Origin: Larix kaempferi
Taxonomy: Eukaryota > Streptophyta > Pinopsida > Pinales > Pinaceae
DNA length: 64,000 nucleotides
Reading direction: 5' to 3'
Assembly (NCBI GenBank): GCA_027924585.1
Contig: BSBM01000917.1
Coordinates: 10,965,501 to 11,029,500 of the forward strand
In this document: positions 1 through 10,572 of the stretch, piece by piece
How positions within the stretch are numbered: the stretch's first letter is position 1
How the letters are laid out: each line of letters opens with the position of its first letter
The notes under the pieces: model-generated
Databases searched by the model: none
What the model was told of the DNA's origin: nothing
What the model saw: only the letters and a program-made list of their open reading frames with translations
Translations under genes and position numbers: made by a program

Positions 1-2940
1 GGGGGAAGTAAGCTTTTCTTATTTCCAAACGCATGCGCAAACTATAGAAAGTCGTTATGACGTAGAATGTGCATACTTTGTTGATTCCATTTATGAAATA
101 AAACACATTTTCTAAAAACTCATGTTTTTTAAGAAATCATGTAAACCTTCTAGAAGCTGTGATTTTAAAAAACGAGGGAAGTAAGCTTTTCTTATTTCCG
201 GACGCATGCGCAAACTATAGAAAGTTGTTATGACGTAGAATGTGCATACTTTGTAGATTGCATTTATGAAATAAAACACATTTTCTAAAAACTCGTGTTC
301 TTTAAGAAATCATATAAACCTTCTAGAAGCTGTGATTTTAAAAAACGGTGGACGTAAGCTTTTCTTATTTCCGGACGCATGCGCAAACTATAGAAAGTCG
401 TTATGACGTAGAATGTGCATACTTTGTAGATTCCATTTATGAAATAAAACACATTTTCTAAAAACTCGTGTTTTTTAAGAAATCATGTAAACCTTCTAGA
501 AGCTGTGATTTTAAAAAACGGTGGAAGTAAGCTTTTCTTATTTCCGGACGCATGCGCAAACTATAGAAAGTCGTTATGACGTAGAATGTGCATACTTTGT
601 TGATTCCATTTATGAAATAAAACACATTATCTAAAAACTCGTGTTTTTTACGAAATCATGTAAACCTTCTAGAAGCTATGATTTTAAAAAACGGTGGAAG
701 TAAGCTTTTCTTATTTCCGGACGCATGCACAAAGTATAGAAAGTTGTTATGACGTAGAATGTGCATACTTTGTTGATTCCATTTATGAAATAAAACACAT
801 TTTCTAAAAACTTGTGTTTTTTACGAAATCATGTAAATCTTCTAGAAGCTGTGATTTTAAAAAACGGTGGAAGTAAGCTTTTCTTATTTCCGGACGCATG
901 CGCAAACTATAGAAAGTCGTTATGACGTAGAGTGTGCATACTTTGTCGATTCCATTTATCAAATAAAACACATTTTCTAAAAACTCGTGTTTTTTAATAA
1001 ATCATGTAAACCTTCTAGAAGCTGTGATTTTAAAAAACGGGAGAAGTAAGCTTTTCTTATTTCCGTACAAATGCGCAAACTATAGAAAGTCGTTATGACA
1101 TAGAATGTGCATACTTTGTTGATTCCATTTATGAAATAAAACACATTTTTTAAAAACTCGTGTTTTTTAAGAAATCATGTAAACCTTCTAGAAGTTGTGA
1201 TTTTAAAAAACGGGGGAAGTAAGCTTTTCTTATTTCCGGACGCATGGGAAAACTATAGAAAGTCGTTATGATGTAGAATGTGCATACTTTGTTGATTCCA
1301 TTTATGAAATAAAACACATTTTCTAAAAACTCGTGTTTTTTAAGAAATCATGTAAAACTTCTAGAAGCTGTGATTTTAAAAAATGGGGGAAGTAAGCTTT
1401 TCTTATTGCCAAACGCATGCACAAACTATAGAAAGTCGTTATGATGTAGAATGTGCATACTTTGTTGATTCCATTTATGAAATAAAACACATTTTCTAAA
1501 AACTCGTGTTTTTTAAGAAATCATGTAAACCTTCTAGAAGCTGTGATTTAAAAGAACGGTGGAAGTAAGCTTTTCTTATTTCCGGACGCATGCGCAAACT
1601 ATAGAAAGTCGTTATGACGTAGAATGTGCAGACTTTGTTGATTTCATTTATGAAATAAAACACATTTTCTAAAAAGTCAAGTTTTTTACGAAATCATGTA
1701 AACCTTCTAGAAGCTGTGATTTAAAAGAACGGTGGAAGTAAGCTTTTCTTATTTACGGACGCATGCGCAAACTATAGAAAGTCGTTATGACGTAGAATTT
1801 GCATACTTTGTTGATTCCATTTATGAAATAAAGCACATTTTCTAAAAACTTCTGTTTTTTACGAAATCATGTAAACCTTCTAGAAGCTGTGATTTTATAA
1901 AACGGCGGAAGTAAGCTTTTCTTATTTCCGGAAGAATGCGCAAACTATAGAAAGTCTTTATGACGTAGAATGTGCATACTTTGTTGATTCCATTTATGAA
2001 ATAAAACACATTTTCTAAAAACTTGTGTTTTTTAAGAAATCATGTAAACATTCTAGAAGCTGTGATTTTAAAAAACGGTGGAAGTAAGCTTTTCTTATTT
2101 CCGGGCGCATGCGCAAACTATAGAAAGTTGTTATGACATAGAATGTGCATACTTTGTTGATTCCATTTATGAAATAAAACACATTTTCTAAAAACTCATG
2201 TTTTTTAAGAAATCATGTAAACCTTCTAGAAGCTGTGATTTTAAAAAACGGGAGAAGTAAGCTTTTCTGATTTCCAAACGCATGCGCAAACTATAGAAAG
2301 TCGTTATGACATAGAATGTGCATACTTTGTTGATTCCATTTATGAAATAAAACACATTTTGTAAAAACTCGTGTTTTTTAAGAAATCATGTAAACCTTCT
2401 AGAAGCTGTGATTTTAAAAAACGGGGGAAGTAAGCTTTTCTTCTTTCCGGACGCATGTGCAAACTATAGAAATTCATTATGACGTAGAATGTGCATACTT
2501 TGTAGATTCCATTTATGAAATAAAACACATTTTGTAAAAACTCGTGTTTTTTACGAAATCATGTAAACCTTCTAGAAGCTGTGATTTTAAAAAACGGTGG
2601 AAGTAAGCTTTTCTTATTTCCGGACGCATGCGCAAACTATAGAAAGTCCTTATGACGTAGAATGTGCATACTTTGTAGATTCCATTTATGAAATAAAACA
2701 CATTTTCTAAAAACTCGAGTTTTTTACGAAATCATGTAAACCTTATAGAAGCTGTGATTTTAAAAAACAGTGGAAGAAGCTTTTCTTATTTCCGGACGCA
2801 TGCGCAAACTATAGAAAGTCGTTATGACGTAGAATGTGCATACTTTGTTGATTCTATTTATAAAATAAAACACATTTTCTAAAAACTCGTGTTTTTTAAG
2901 AAATCATGTAAACCTTCTAGAAGCTGTGATTTTAAAAAAC
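1..2940. repeat. Satellite block A, first copy of a ~2.94-kb higher-order repeat
   Basis: Seventeen head-to-tail monomers. The first two and the last match the start and end of the following block at an offset of 2939-2940 bp. Marker variants shared by both copies include the TGTTCTTTAAG variant with CATATAAACC near 295 and 3235, and a monomer start shortened to GGAAGAAGC at 2772 and 5711. The middle of the two copies is out of register: shared markers lie 3285 bp apart at 811/4096 and 3112 bp apart at 1849/4961. Whole monomers have therefore been gained or lost in one copy since the duplication. The left edge of the window cuts the array, so earlier copies may exist outside. Confidence 0.85.
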
Positions 2941-5879
2941 GGGGGAAGTAAGCTTTTCTTATATCCAAACGCATGCGCAAACTATAGAAAGTCGTTATGA
3001 CGTAGAATGTGCATACTTTGTTGATTCCATTTATGAAATAAAACACATTTTCTAAAAACTCATGTTTTTTAAGAAATCATGTAAACCTTCTAGAAGCTGT
3101 GATTTTAAAAAACGGGGGAAGTAAGCTTTTCTTATTTCCGGACGCATGCGCAAACTATAGAAAGTTGTTATGACGTAGAATGTGCATACTTTGTAGATTC
3201 CATTTATGAAATAAAACACATTTTCTAAAAACTCGTGTTCTTTAAGAAATCATATAAACCTTCTAGAAGCTGTGATTTTAAAAAACGGTGGACGTAAGCT
3301 TTTCTTATTTCCGGACGGATGCGGAAACTATAGAAAGTCGTTATGACGTAGAATGTGCATACTTTGTAGATTCCATTTATGAAATAAAAGACATTTTGTA
3401 AAAACTCGTGTTTTTTACGAAATCATGCAAACCTTCTAGAAGCTGTGATTTTAAAAAATGGTGGAAGTAAGCTTTTCTTATTTCCGGATGCATGTGCAAA
3501 CTATAGAAAGTCGTTATGACGTAGAATGTGCATACTTTGTAGATTCCATTTATCAAATAAAACACATTTTCTAAAAACTCGTGTTTTTTACGAAATCATG
3601 TAAACCTTCCAGAAGCTGTGATTTAGAAAACGGTGGAAGTAAGATTTTCTTATTTCCGTACGAATGCGCAAACTATAGAAAGTCGTTATGAGGTAGAATG
3701 TGCATACATTGTTGATTCCATTTATGAAATAAAACACATTTTCTAAAAACTCGTGTTTTTTAAGAAATCATGTAAACCGTCTAGAAGCTGTGATTTTAAA
3801 AAACAGTGGAAGTAAGCTTTTCTTATTTCCGGACGCATGCGCAAACTATAGAAAGTCGTTATGACGTAGAATGTGCATACTGTGTTGATTCCATTTATGA
3901 AATAAAACACATTTTCTAAAAACTCGTGTTTTTTACGAAATCATGTAAACCTTCTAGAAGCTATGATTTTAAAAAACGGTGGAAGTAAGCTTTTCTTATT
4001 TCCGGACGCATGCACAAACTATAGAAAGTTGTTATGACGTAGAATGTGCATACTTTGTTGATTCCATTTATGAAATAAAACACATTTTCTAAAAACTTGT
4101 GTTTTTTACGAAATCATGTAAATCTTCTAGAAGCTGTGATTTTAAAAAACGGTGGAAGTAAGCTTTTCTTATTTCCGGACGCATGCGCAAACTATAGAAA
4201 GTCGTTATGACGTAGAGTGTGCATACTTTGTCGATTCCATTTATCAAATAAAACACATTTTCTAAAAACTCGTGTTTTTTAAGAAATCATGTAAACCTTC
4301 TAGAAGCTGTGATTTTCAAAAACGGGAGAAGTAAGCTTTTCTTATTTCCGTACAAATGCGCAAACTATAGAAAGTCGTTATGACATAGAATGTGCATACT
4401 TTGTTGATTCCATTTATGAAATAAAACACATTTTCTAAAAACTCGTGTTTTTTAAGAAATCATGTAAACCTTCTAGAAGTTGTGATTTTAAAAAACGGGG
4501 GAAGTAAGCTTTTCTTATTTCCGGACGCATGGGAAAACTATAGAAAGTCGTTATGATGTAGAATGTGCATACTTTGTAGATTCCATTTATGAAATAAAAC
4601 ACATTTTCTAAAAACTCGTGTTTTTTACGAAATCATGTAAACCTTCTAGAAGCTGTGATTTTAAAAAATGGGGGAAGTAAGCTTTTCTTATTTCCAAACG
4701 CATGCACAAACTATAGAAAGTCCTTATGACGTAGAATGTGCAGACTTTGTTGATTTCATTTATGAAATAAAACACATTTTCTAAAAAGTCAAGTTTTTTA
4801 CGAAATCATGTAAACCTTCTAGAAGCTGTGATTTAAAAGAACGGTGGAAGTAAGCTTTTCTTATTTACGGACGCATGCGCAAACTATAGAAAGTCGTTAT
4901 GACGTAGAATTTGCATACTTTGTTGATTCCATTTATGAAATAAAGCACATTTTCTAAAAACTTCTGTTTTTTACGAAATCATGTAAACCTTCTAGAAGCT
5001 GTGATTTTATAAAACGGCGGAAGTAAGCTTTTCTTATTTCCGGAAGAATGCGCAAACTATAGAAAGTCTTTATGACGTAGAATGTGCATACTTTGTTGAT
5101 TCCATTTATGAAACAAAACACATTTTCTAAAAACTCGTGTTTTTTAAGAAATCATGTAAACCTTCTAGAAGCTGTGATTTTAAAAAACGGTGGAAGTAAG
5201 CTTTTCTTATTTCCGGACGCATGCGCAAACTATAGAAAGTCGTTATGACGTAGAATGTGCATACTTTGTTGATTCCATTTATGAAATAAAACACATTTTC
5301 TAAAAACTCATGTTTTTTAAGAAATCATGTAAACCTTCTAGAAGCTGTGATTTTAAAAAAAGGGAGAAGTAAGCTTTTCTGATTTCCAAACGCATGCGCA
5401 AACTATAGAAAGTCGTTATGACATAGAATGTGCATACTTTGTTGATTCCATTTATGAAATAAAACACATTTTCTAAAAACTCGTGTTTTTTAAGAAATCA
5501 TGTAAACCTTCTAGAAGCTGTGATTTTAAAAAACGGGGGAAGTAAGCTTTTCTTCTTTCCGGACGCATGTGCAAACTATAGAAATTCGTTATGACGTAGA
5601 ATGTGCATACTTTGTAGATTCCATTTATGAAATAAAACACATTTTGTAAAAACTCGTGTTTTTTACGAAATCATGTAAACCTTCTAGAAGCTGTGATTTT
5701 AAAAAACGGTGGAAGAAGCTTTTCTTATTTCCAGACGCATGCGCAAACTATAGAAAGTCGTTATGACGTAGAATGTGCATACTTTGTTGATTCTATTTAT
5801 AAAATAAAACACATTTTCTAAAAACTCGTGTTTTTTAAGAAATCATGTAAACCTTCTAGAAGCTGTGATTTTAAAAAAC
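2941..5879. repeat. Satellite block A, second copy of the ~2.94-kb higher-order repeat
   Basis: Also about 17 monomers, matching 1-2940. Relative to the first copy it carries two extra monomers around 3.36-3.9 kb. It then lacks one monomer before about 4.96 kb and one more before about 5.7 kb, so the total length is almost unchanged (2939 bp). The monomers at 3377-3565 with CATTTTGTAAAAA and at about 3660 with CATACATTG have no counterpart at the matching place in copy 1. This is what unequal exchange in 173-bp steps would leave. Confidence 0.83.
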
Positions 5880-5921
5880 GGGGGAAGTAAGCTTTTCTTA
5901 TTTCCAAACGCATGCGCAAAC
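5880..5921. repeat. Start of a third block-A copy, cut by the LTR insertion
   Basis: The monomer starting here has the GGGGGAAGTAAGC start followed by TTTCCAAACGCATGCGCAAAC, like positions 1 and 2941. It is interrupted after CAAAC and resumes, still in register, at 6526 beyond the LTR. The monomers after the LTR no longer follow the block-A order closely, so the insertion lies within about one monomer of the edge of this higher-order block. Confidence 0.8.
5917..5921. repeat. Left target site duplication of the solo LTR
   Basis: CAAAC directly before the LTR end TGTTAAG. It is the normal CGCAAACTATAG segment of the monomer, just after the CGCATGCG palindrome. Confidence 0.9.
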
Positions 5922-6185
5922 TGTTAAGATTTAATATGCTAAGACAGAAAATAGCAGCATTACATTCCATTTCACAATAATAGCATATACAGGATCACTG
6001 AAGAAACAACAAGCACAGCATAAACACAAGAGACAAAGATTTATCCTGGGAAACCCTCATGGGGTAGAAAACCCAGCAAAGATTCCTCAATATAGATGAC
6101 CAGCAATATACAAAGATGAAACCCTGAGACATGATCTCCTCCTCCATAATAGCAGAGCTCTCCTCCACAAGTGTGCTATCCTCAA

Positions 6186-6199
6186 GTGTGTGTGTGTGT
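6186..6199. repeat. (GT)7 microsatellite in the LTR
   Basis: Seven GT units, at or near the predicted transcription start of the LTR on the minus strand. Confidence 0.9.
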
Positions 6200-6220
6200 A
6201 TAATGAGGAACACACCTCCT

Positions 6221-6229
6221 CTATTTATA
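6221..6229 (-). promoter_or_regulatory. LTR TATA box
   Basis: On the minus strand the sequence reads GTGTATAAATAGAGGAGG, a textbook plant TATA box context. Transcription would start about 30 bp downstream, near 6195, next to the GT run. Whether this solo LTR still drives transcription into the satellite to its left (below 5922) cannot be told from sequence. Confidence 0.7.
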
Positions 6230-6270
6230 CACTATTCTGATATGTATTTTACACAAGTACACGTAGGCTC

Positions 6271-6294
6271 GTATTTAACCAATGGGTTAAATAC
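6271..6294. promoter_or_regulatory. Perfect 10-bp inverted repeat in LTR U3
   Basis: GTATTTAACC, a 4-base spacer AATG, then GGTTAAATAC: a perfect 10-bp dyad about 45 bp upstream of the LTR TATA box. It could be a dimeric transcription factor site or a hairpin. Function is unknown. Confidence 0.6.
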
Positions 6295-6310
6295 CCCACT
6301 ACAACTGACT

Positions 6311-6397
6311 GGGACGACCCCTCTAGGGTGGTCTTATAACCCTTTGACCCACATAACACATACAGGGCCGACCCCCACTAGAGAAGTCTAATAACCC
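6311..6397. repeat. Diverged direct repeat pair in LTR U3
   Basis: Two related segments of about 32 bp, 6311-6342 and 6365-6397. Both start GGG(A/C)CGACCCC and end GTCT(T/A)ATAACCC, separated by about 22 bp. Such tandem U3 repeats often act as enhancer units in LTR elements, but that role is only inferred here. Confidence 0.6.
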
Positions 6398-6413
6398 GAG
6401 TTACCACAATCCA

Positions 6414-6477
6414 ACGGAGGAATAAACATCTCCGGATATACAATAAGATCTTCACGGAGGAATGAAACATCTCCGGA
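6414..6477. repeat. Pair of ~23-bp direct repeats in distal U3
   Basis: ACGGAGGAATAAACATCTCC (first 20 bases) at 6414-6436 is repeated at 6454-6477 with one extra base, 40 bp apart. Each copy contains CGGAG...CTCCG, a 5-bp inverted repeat. They lie upstream of the TATA box in the LTR's own orientation and are candidate cis-regulatory repeats. Confidence 0.65.
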
Positions 6478-6525
6478 ATAATAAAGTATAAATATAATAT
6501 TCTTTGAAGTTACAATATCTCAACA

Positions 6526-6530
6526 CAAAC
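6526..6530. repeat. Right target site duplication of the solo LTR
   Basis: CAAAC directly after the LTR end CTCAACA, continuing as CAAACTATAGAAAG. Removing the LTR and one CAAAC restores an ordinary monomer, so the insertion caused no deletion. Confidence 0.9.
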
Positions 6531-9361
6531 TATAGAAAGTCGTTATGACGTAGAATGTGCATACTTTGTTGATTCCATTTATGAAATAAAACACATTTTC
6601 TAAAAACTCGTGTTTTTTAAGAAATCATGTAAACCTTCTAGAAGCTGTGATTTTAAAAAACGGGGGAACTAAGCTTTTCTTATTTCCGGACGCATGCGCA
6701 AACTATAGAAAGTCGTTATGATGTAGAATGTGCATACTTTGTAGATTCCATTAATGAAATAAAACACATTTTCTAAAAACTCGTGTTTTTTACGAAATCA
6801 TGTAAACCTTCTACAAGCTGTGATTTTAAAAAATGGTGGAAGTAAGCTTTTCTTATTTCCGGACGCATGCGCAAACTATAGAAAGTCGTTATGACATATA
6901 ATATGCATACTTTGTTGATTCCTTTTATGAAATAAGACACATTTTCTAAAAACTCGTGTTTTTTAAGAAATCATGTAAACCTTCTAAAAGCTGTGATTTT
7001 AAAAAAACGAGGGAAGTAAGCTTTTCTTATTTCCAAACGCATGCACAAACTATAAAAAGTTGTTATGACGTAGAATGTGCGTACTTTGTTGATTCCATTT
7101 ATGAAATAAAACACATTTTCTAAAAACTCGTGCTTTTTAAGAAATCATGTAAACCTTCTAGAAGCTGTGATTTAAAAAAACGGTGGAAGTAAGCTTTTCT
7201 TATTTCCGGACGCATGCGCAAACTATAGAAAGTCGTTATGACGTAGAATGTGCATACTTTGTTGATTCCATTTATGAAATAAAGCACATTTTCTAAAAAC
7301 TCGTGTATTTTACGAAATCATGTAAACCTTCTAGAAGCTGTGATTTTAAAAAACGGTGGAAGTAAACTTTTCTTATTTCCGGAAGAATGCGCAAACTATA
7401 GAAATTCGTTATGACGTAGAATGTGCATACTTTGTTGATTCCATTTATGAAATAAAACACATTTTCTAAAAACTCGTGTTTCTTACGAAATCATGTAAAC
7501 CTTCTAGAAGCTGTGATTTCAAAAAACGGTGGAAGTAAGCTTTTCTTATTTCCGGACGCATGCGCAAACTATAGAAAGTCGTTATGACGTAGAATGTGCA
7601 TACTTTGTAGATTCCATTTATGAAATAAAACACATTTTCTAAAAACTCGTGTTTTTTACGAAATCATGTAAACCTTCTAGAAGCTGTGATTTTAAAAAAC
7701 GGTGGAAGTAAGATTTTCTTATTTCCAAACACATGCGCAAACTATAGAAAGTCGTTATGATGTAGAATGTGCATACTTTGTTGATTCCATTTATGAAATA
7801 AAACACATTTTCTAAAAACTCGTGTTTTTTAAGAAATCATGTAAACCTTCTAGAAGCTGTTATTTTAAAAAACGGTGGAAGTAAGCTTTTCTTATTTCCG
7901 GACGCATGCGCAAACTATAGAAAGTCGTTATGATGTAGAATGTGCATAGTTTGTTGATTTCATTTATGAAATAAAACACATTTTCTAAAAACTCATGTTT
8001 TTTAAGAAATCATGTAAACCTTCTAGAAGCTGTGATTTTAAAAAACGGGGGAAGTAAGCTTTTCTTATTTCCGGACGCATGCGCAAACTATAGAAAGTCG
8101 TTATGACGTAGAATGTGCATACTTTGTAGATTCCATTTATGAAATAAAGTACATTTTCTAAAAACTTCTGTTTTTTACGAAATGATGTAAACCTTCTAGA
8201 AGCTGTGATTTTAAAAAATGGGGGAAGTAAGCTTTTCTTATTTCCGGATGAATGCTCAAACTATAGAAACTCGTTATGAAGTAGAATGTGCATACTTTGT
8301 TGATTCCATTTATGAAATAAAACACATTTTCTAAAAACTCCTGTTTTTTAAGAATTCATGTAAACCTTCTAGAAGCGGTGGTTTTAAAAAACGGTGGAAG
8401 TAAGCTTTTCTTATTTCCGGACGCATGCGCAAACTATAGAAAGTCCTTATGACGTAGAATGTGCATACTTTGTTGATTCCATTTATGAAATAAAACACAT
8501 TTTCTAAAAAATCGTGTTTTTTAAGAAATCATGTAAACCTTCTGGAAGCTGTGATTTTAAAAAACGGGGGAAGTAAGCTTTTCTTATTTCCAAACACACA
8601 TTTTCTAAAAACTCGTGTTTTTTACGAAATCAAGTAAACCTTCTAGAAGCTGTGATTTTAAAAAATGGTGGAAGTAAGCCTTTCTTATTTCCGGACGCAT
8701 GCGCAAAATATAGAAAGTGGTTATGACGTAGAATGTGCATACTTTTTCGATTCCATTTATGAAATAAAGCACATTTTCTAAAAACTCGTGTTTTTTACGA
8801 AATCATGGAAACCTTCTAGAAGCTGTGATTTTAACAAATGGTGGAAGTAAGATTTTCTTATTTCCGGACGAATGCGCAAACTATAGAAAGTCGTTATGAC
8901 ATAGAATGTCCATACTTTGTAGATTCCATTTATGAAATAAAGTACATTTTCTAAAAACTCGTGTTTTTTACGAAATCATGTAAATCTTCTAGAAGCTGTG
9001 ATTTTGAAAAACGGTGGAAGTAAGCTTTTCTTATTTCCGGACGCATGCGCAAACTATAGAAAGTCGTTATGACGTAGAATGTGCATACTTTGTTGATTCC
9101 ATTTATGAAATAAAACACATTTTCTAAAAACTCGTGTTTTTTAAGAAATCATGTAAACCTTCTAGAAGCTGTGATTTTAAAAAACAGTGGAAGTAAGCTT
9201 TTCTTATTTCCGGATGAATGCACAAACTATAGAAAGACGTTATGATGTAGAATGTGCATACTTTGTTGATTCCATTAATTGAATAAAACACATTTTCTAA
9301 AAACTCGTGTTTTTTAAGAAATCATGTAAACCCTCTAGAAGCTGTGATTTTAAAAAACGAT
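6531..9361. repeat. Satellite block B, heterogeneous monomers
   Basis: Single monomers of 173 bp without an obvious local higher-order period. Individual copies carry private changes such as CCATTAATG near 6750 and CTACAAGCTG near 6812. The copy near 7031 (CAAACGCATGCACAAAC followed by GTGCGTACTTTG) has a relative near 11.46 kb, so pieces of this block recur further on. One monomer here is strongly shortened (8569-8669). No gene or other insertion is seen. Confidence 0.9.
8569..8669. repeat. Truncated monomer (101 bp, 72-bp internal deletion)
   Basis: Anchor-to-anchor distance is 101 instead of 173 bp. The sequence jumps from TTTCCAAAC in the first quarter straight to ACACATTTTCT in the middle, losing the CGCATGCG palindrome and the GTCGTTATGACGTAG segment. 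Both joined ends contain AAAC or AAACACA in related monomers, so a short-homology deletion is likely. Confidence 0.9.
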
Positions 9362-10572
9362 GGAAGTAAGCTTTTCTTATTTCCTGACTCATGCGCAAAC
9401 TATAGAAAGTCGTTATGACGTAGAATGTGCATACTTTGTAGATTCCATCTATGAAATAAAACACATTTTCTAAAAACTCGTGTTTTTTAAGAAATCATGT
9501 AAACCTTCTAGAAGATGTGATTTTAAAAAACGAGGGAAGTAAGCTTTTCTTATTTCCAAACGCATGCGCAAACTATAGAAAGTCGTTATGACCTAGAATG
9601 TGGATACTTTGTTGATTCCATTTATGAAATAAAACACATTTTCTAAAAACTCGTGTTTTTTAAGAAATCATGTAAACCTTCTAGAAGCTGTGATTTTAAA
9701 AAACGACGGAAGTAAGCTTTTCTTATTTCCTGACTCATGCGCAAACTATAGAAAGTCGTTATGACGTAGAATGTGCATACTTTGTAGATTCCATCTATGA
9801 AATAAAACACATTTTCTAAAAACTCGTGTTTTTTAAGAAATCATGTAAACCTTCTAGAAGATGTGATTTTAAAAATCAGGGGAAGTAAGCTTTTCTTATT
9901 TCCAAACGCATGCGCAAACTATAGAAAGTCGTTATGACCTAGAATGTGGATACTTTGTTGATTCCATTTATGAAATAAAACACATTTTCTAAAATCTCGT
10001 GTTTTTTAAGAAATCATGTAAACCTTCTAGAAGCTGTGATTTTAAAAAACAGGAGAAGTAAGCTTTTCTTATTTCCAAACGCATGCGCAAACTATAGAAA
10101 GTCGTTATGACATAGAATGTGCATACTTTTTTGATTCCATTTATGAAAATAAACACATTTTCTAAAAACTCGTGTTTTTTAAGAAATCATGTAAACCTTC
10201 TAGAAGATGTGATTTTAAAAATGAGGGGAAGTAAGCTTTTCTTATTTCCAAACGCATGCGCAAACTATAGAAAGTCGTTATGACCTAGAATGTGGATACT
10301 TTGTTGATTCCATTTATGAAATAAAACACATTTTCTAAAATCTCATGTTTTTTAAGAAATCATGTAAACCTTCTAGAAGCTGTGATTTTAAAAAACAGGA
10401 GAAGTAAGCTTTTCTTATTTCCAAACGCATGCGCAAACTATAGAAAGTCGTTATGACATAGAATGTGCATACTTTTTTGATTCCATTTATGAAAATAAAC
10501 ACATTTTCTAAAAACTCGTGTTTTTTAAGAAATCATGTAAACCTTCTAGAAGCTGTGATTTTAAAAAATGGG
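9362..10572. repeat. 346-bp dimer array (seven monomers)
   Basis: Monomers alternate with an exact 346-bp period. The type with ACCTAGAATGTGGATAC is at 9591, 9937 and 10283. Its partner with TTTCCTGACTCATGC and CCATCTATG is at 9362 and 9708. It is then replaced by a partner with ACTTTTTTGATTCC and GAAAATAAAC at 10054 and 10400. The dimer step was thus kept while the partner type was exchanged part-way through. Confidence 0.88.

Larger units (their letters stand above)
5922..6525 (-). mobile_element. Solo LTR of an LTR retrotransposon (604 bp, complete ends)
   Basis: This is the only non-satellite sequence in the window. Read on the minus strand it begins TGTTGAGATATTGTAAC and ends TTAAATCTTAACA, so it has the TG...CA ends of an LTR within imperfect terminal inverted repeats (TGTTGAGATAT against TGTTAAGATTT, 9 of 11 matching). 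It is flanked by a direct 5-bp duplication, CAAAC, as left by retroviral-type integrase. A TATAAATAG box on the same strand (6229 down to 6221) gives the orientation: U3 about 6525-6195, R plus U5 about 6195-5922. There is no primer binding site, polypurine tract or gag-pol, and only one LTR, so it is the product of recombination between the two LTRs of a full element. The GGGTTTCCCAGGATAAATC stretch after the TATA box resembles plant Ty1/copia LTRs, but the superfamily is inferred. The open frames in it, 5995-6213 minus and 6131-6391 plus, look fortuitous. Confidence 0.88.

Noticed and set aside
5995-6391. Open frames on both strands inside the LTR (72 and 86 codons)
   Set aside because: They overlap the TATA box, GT run and R region of a non-coding LTR and resemble no retroelement protein.
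5922-6525. DNA transposon or MITE instead of an LTR
   Set aside because: TG...CA ends, only 9 of 11 terminal bases inverted, a 5-bp duplication and a TATAAATAG box all fit an LTR better.
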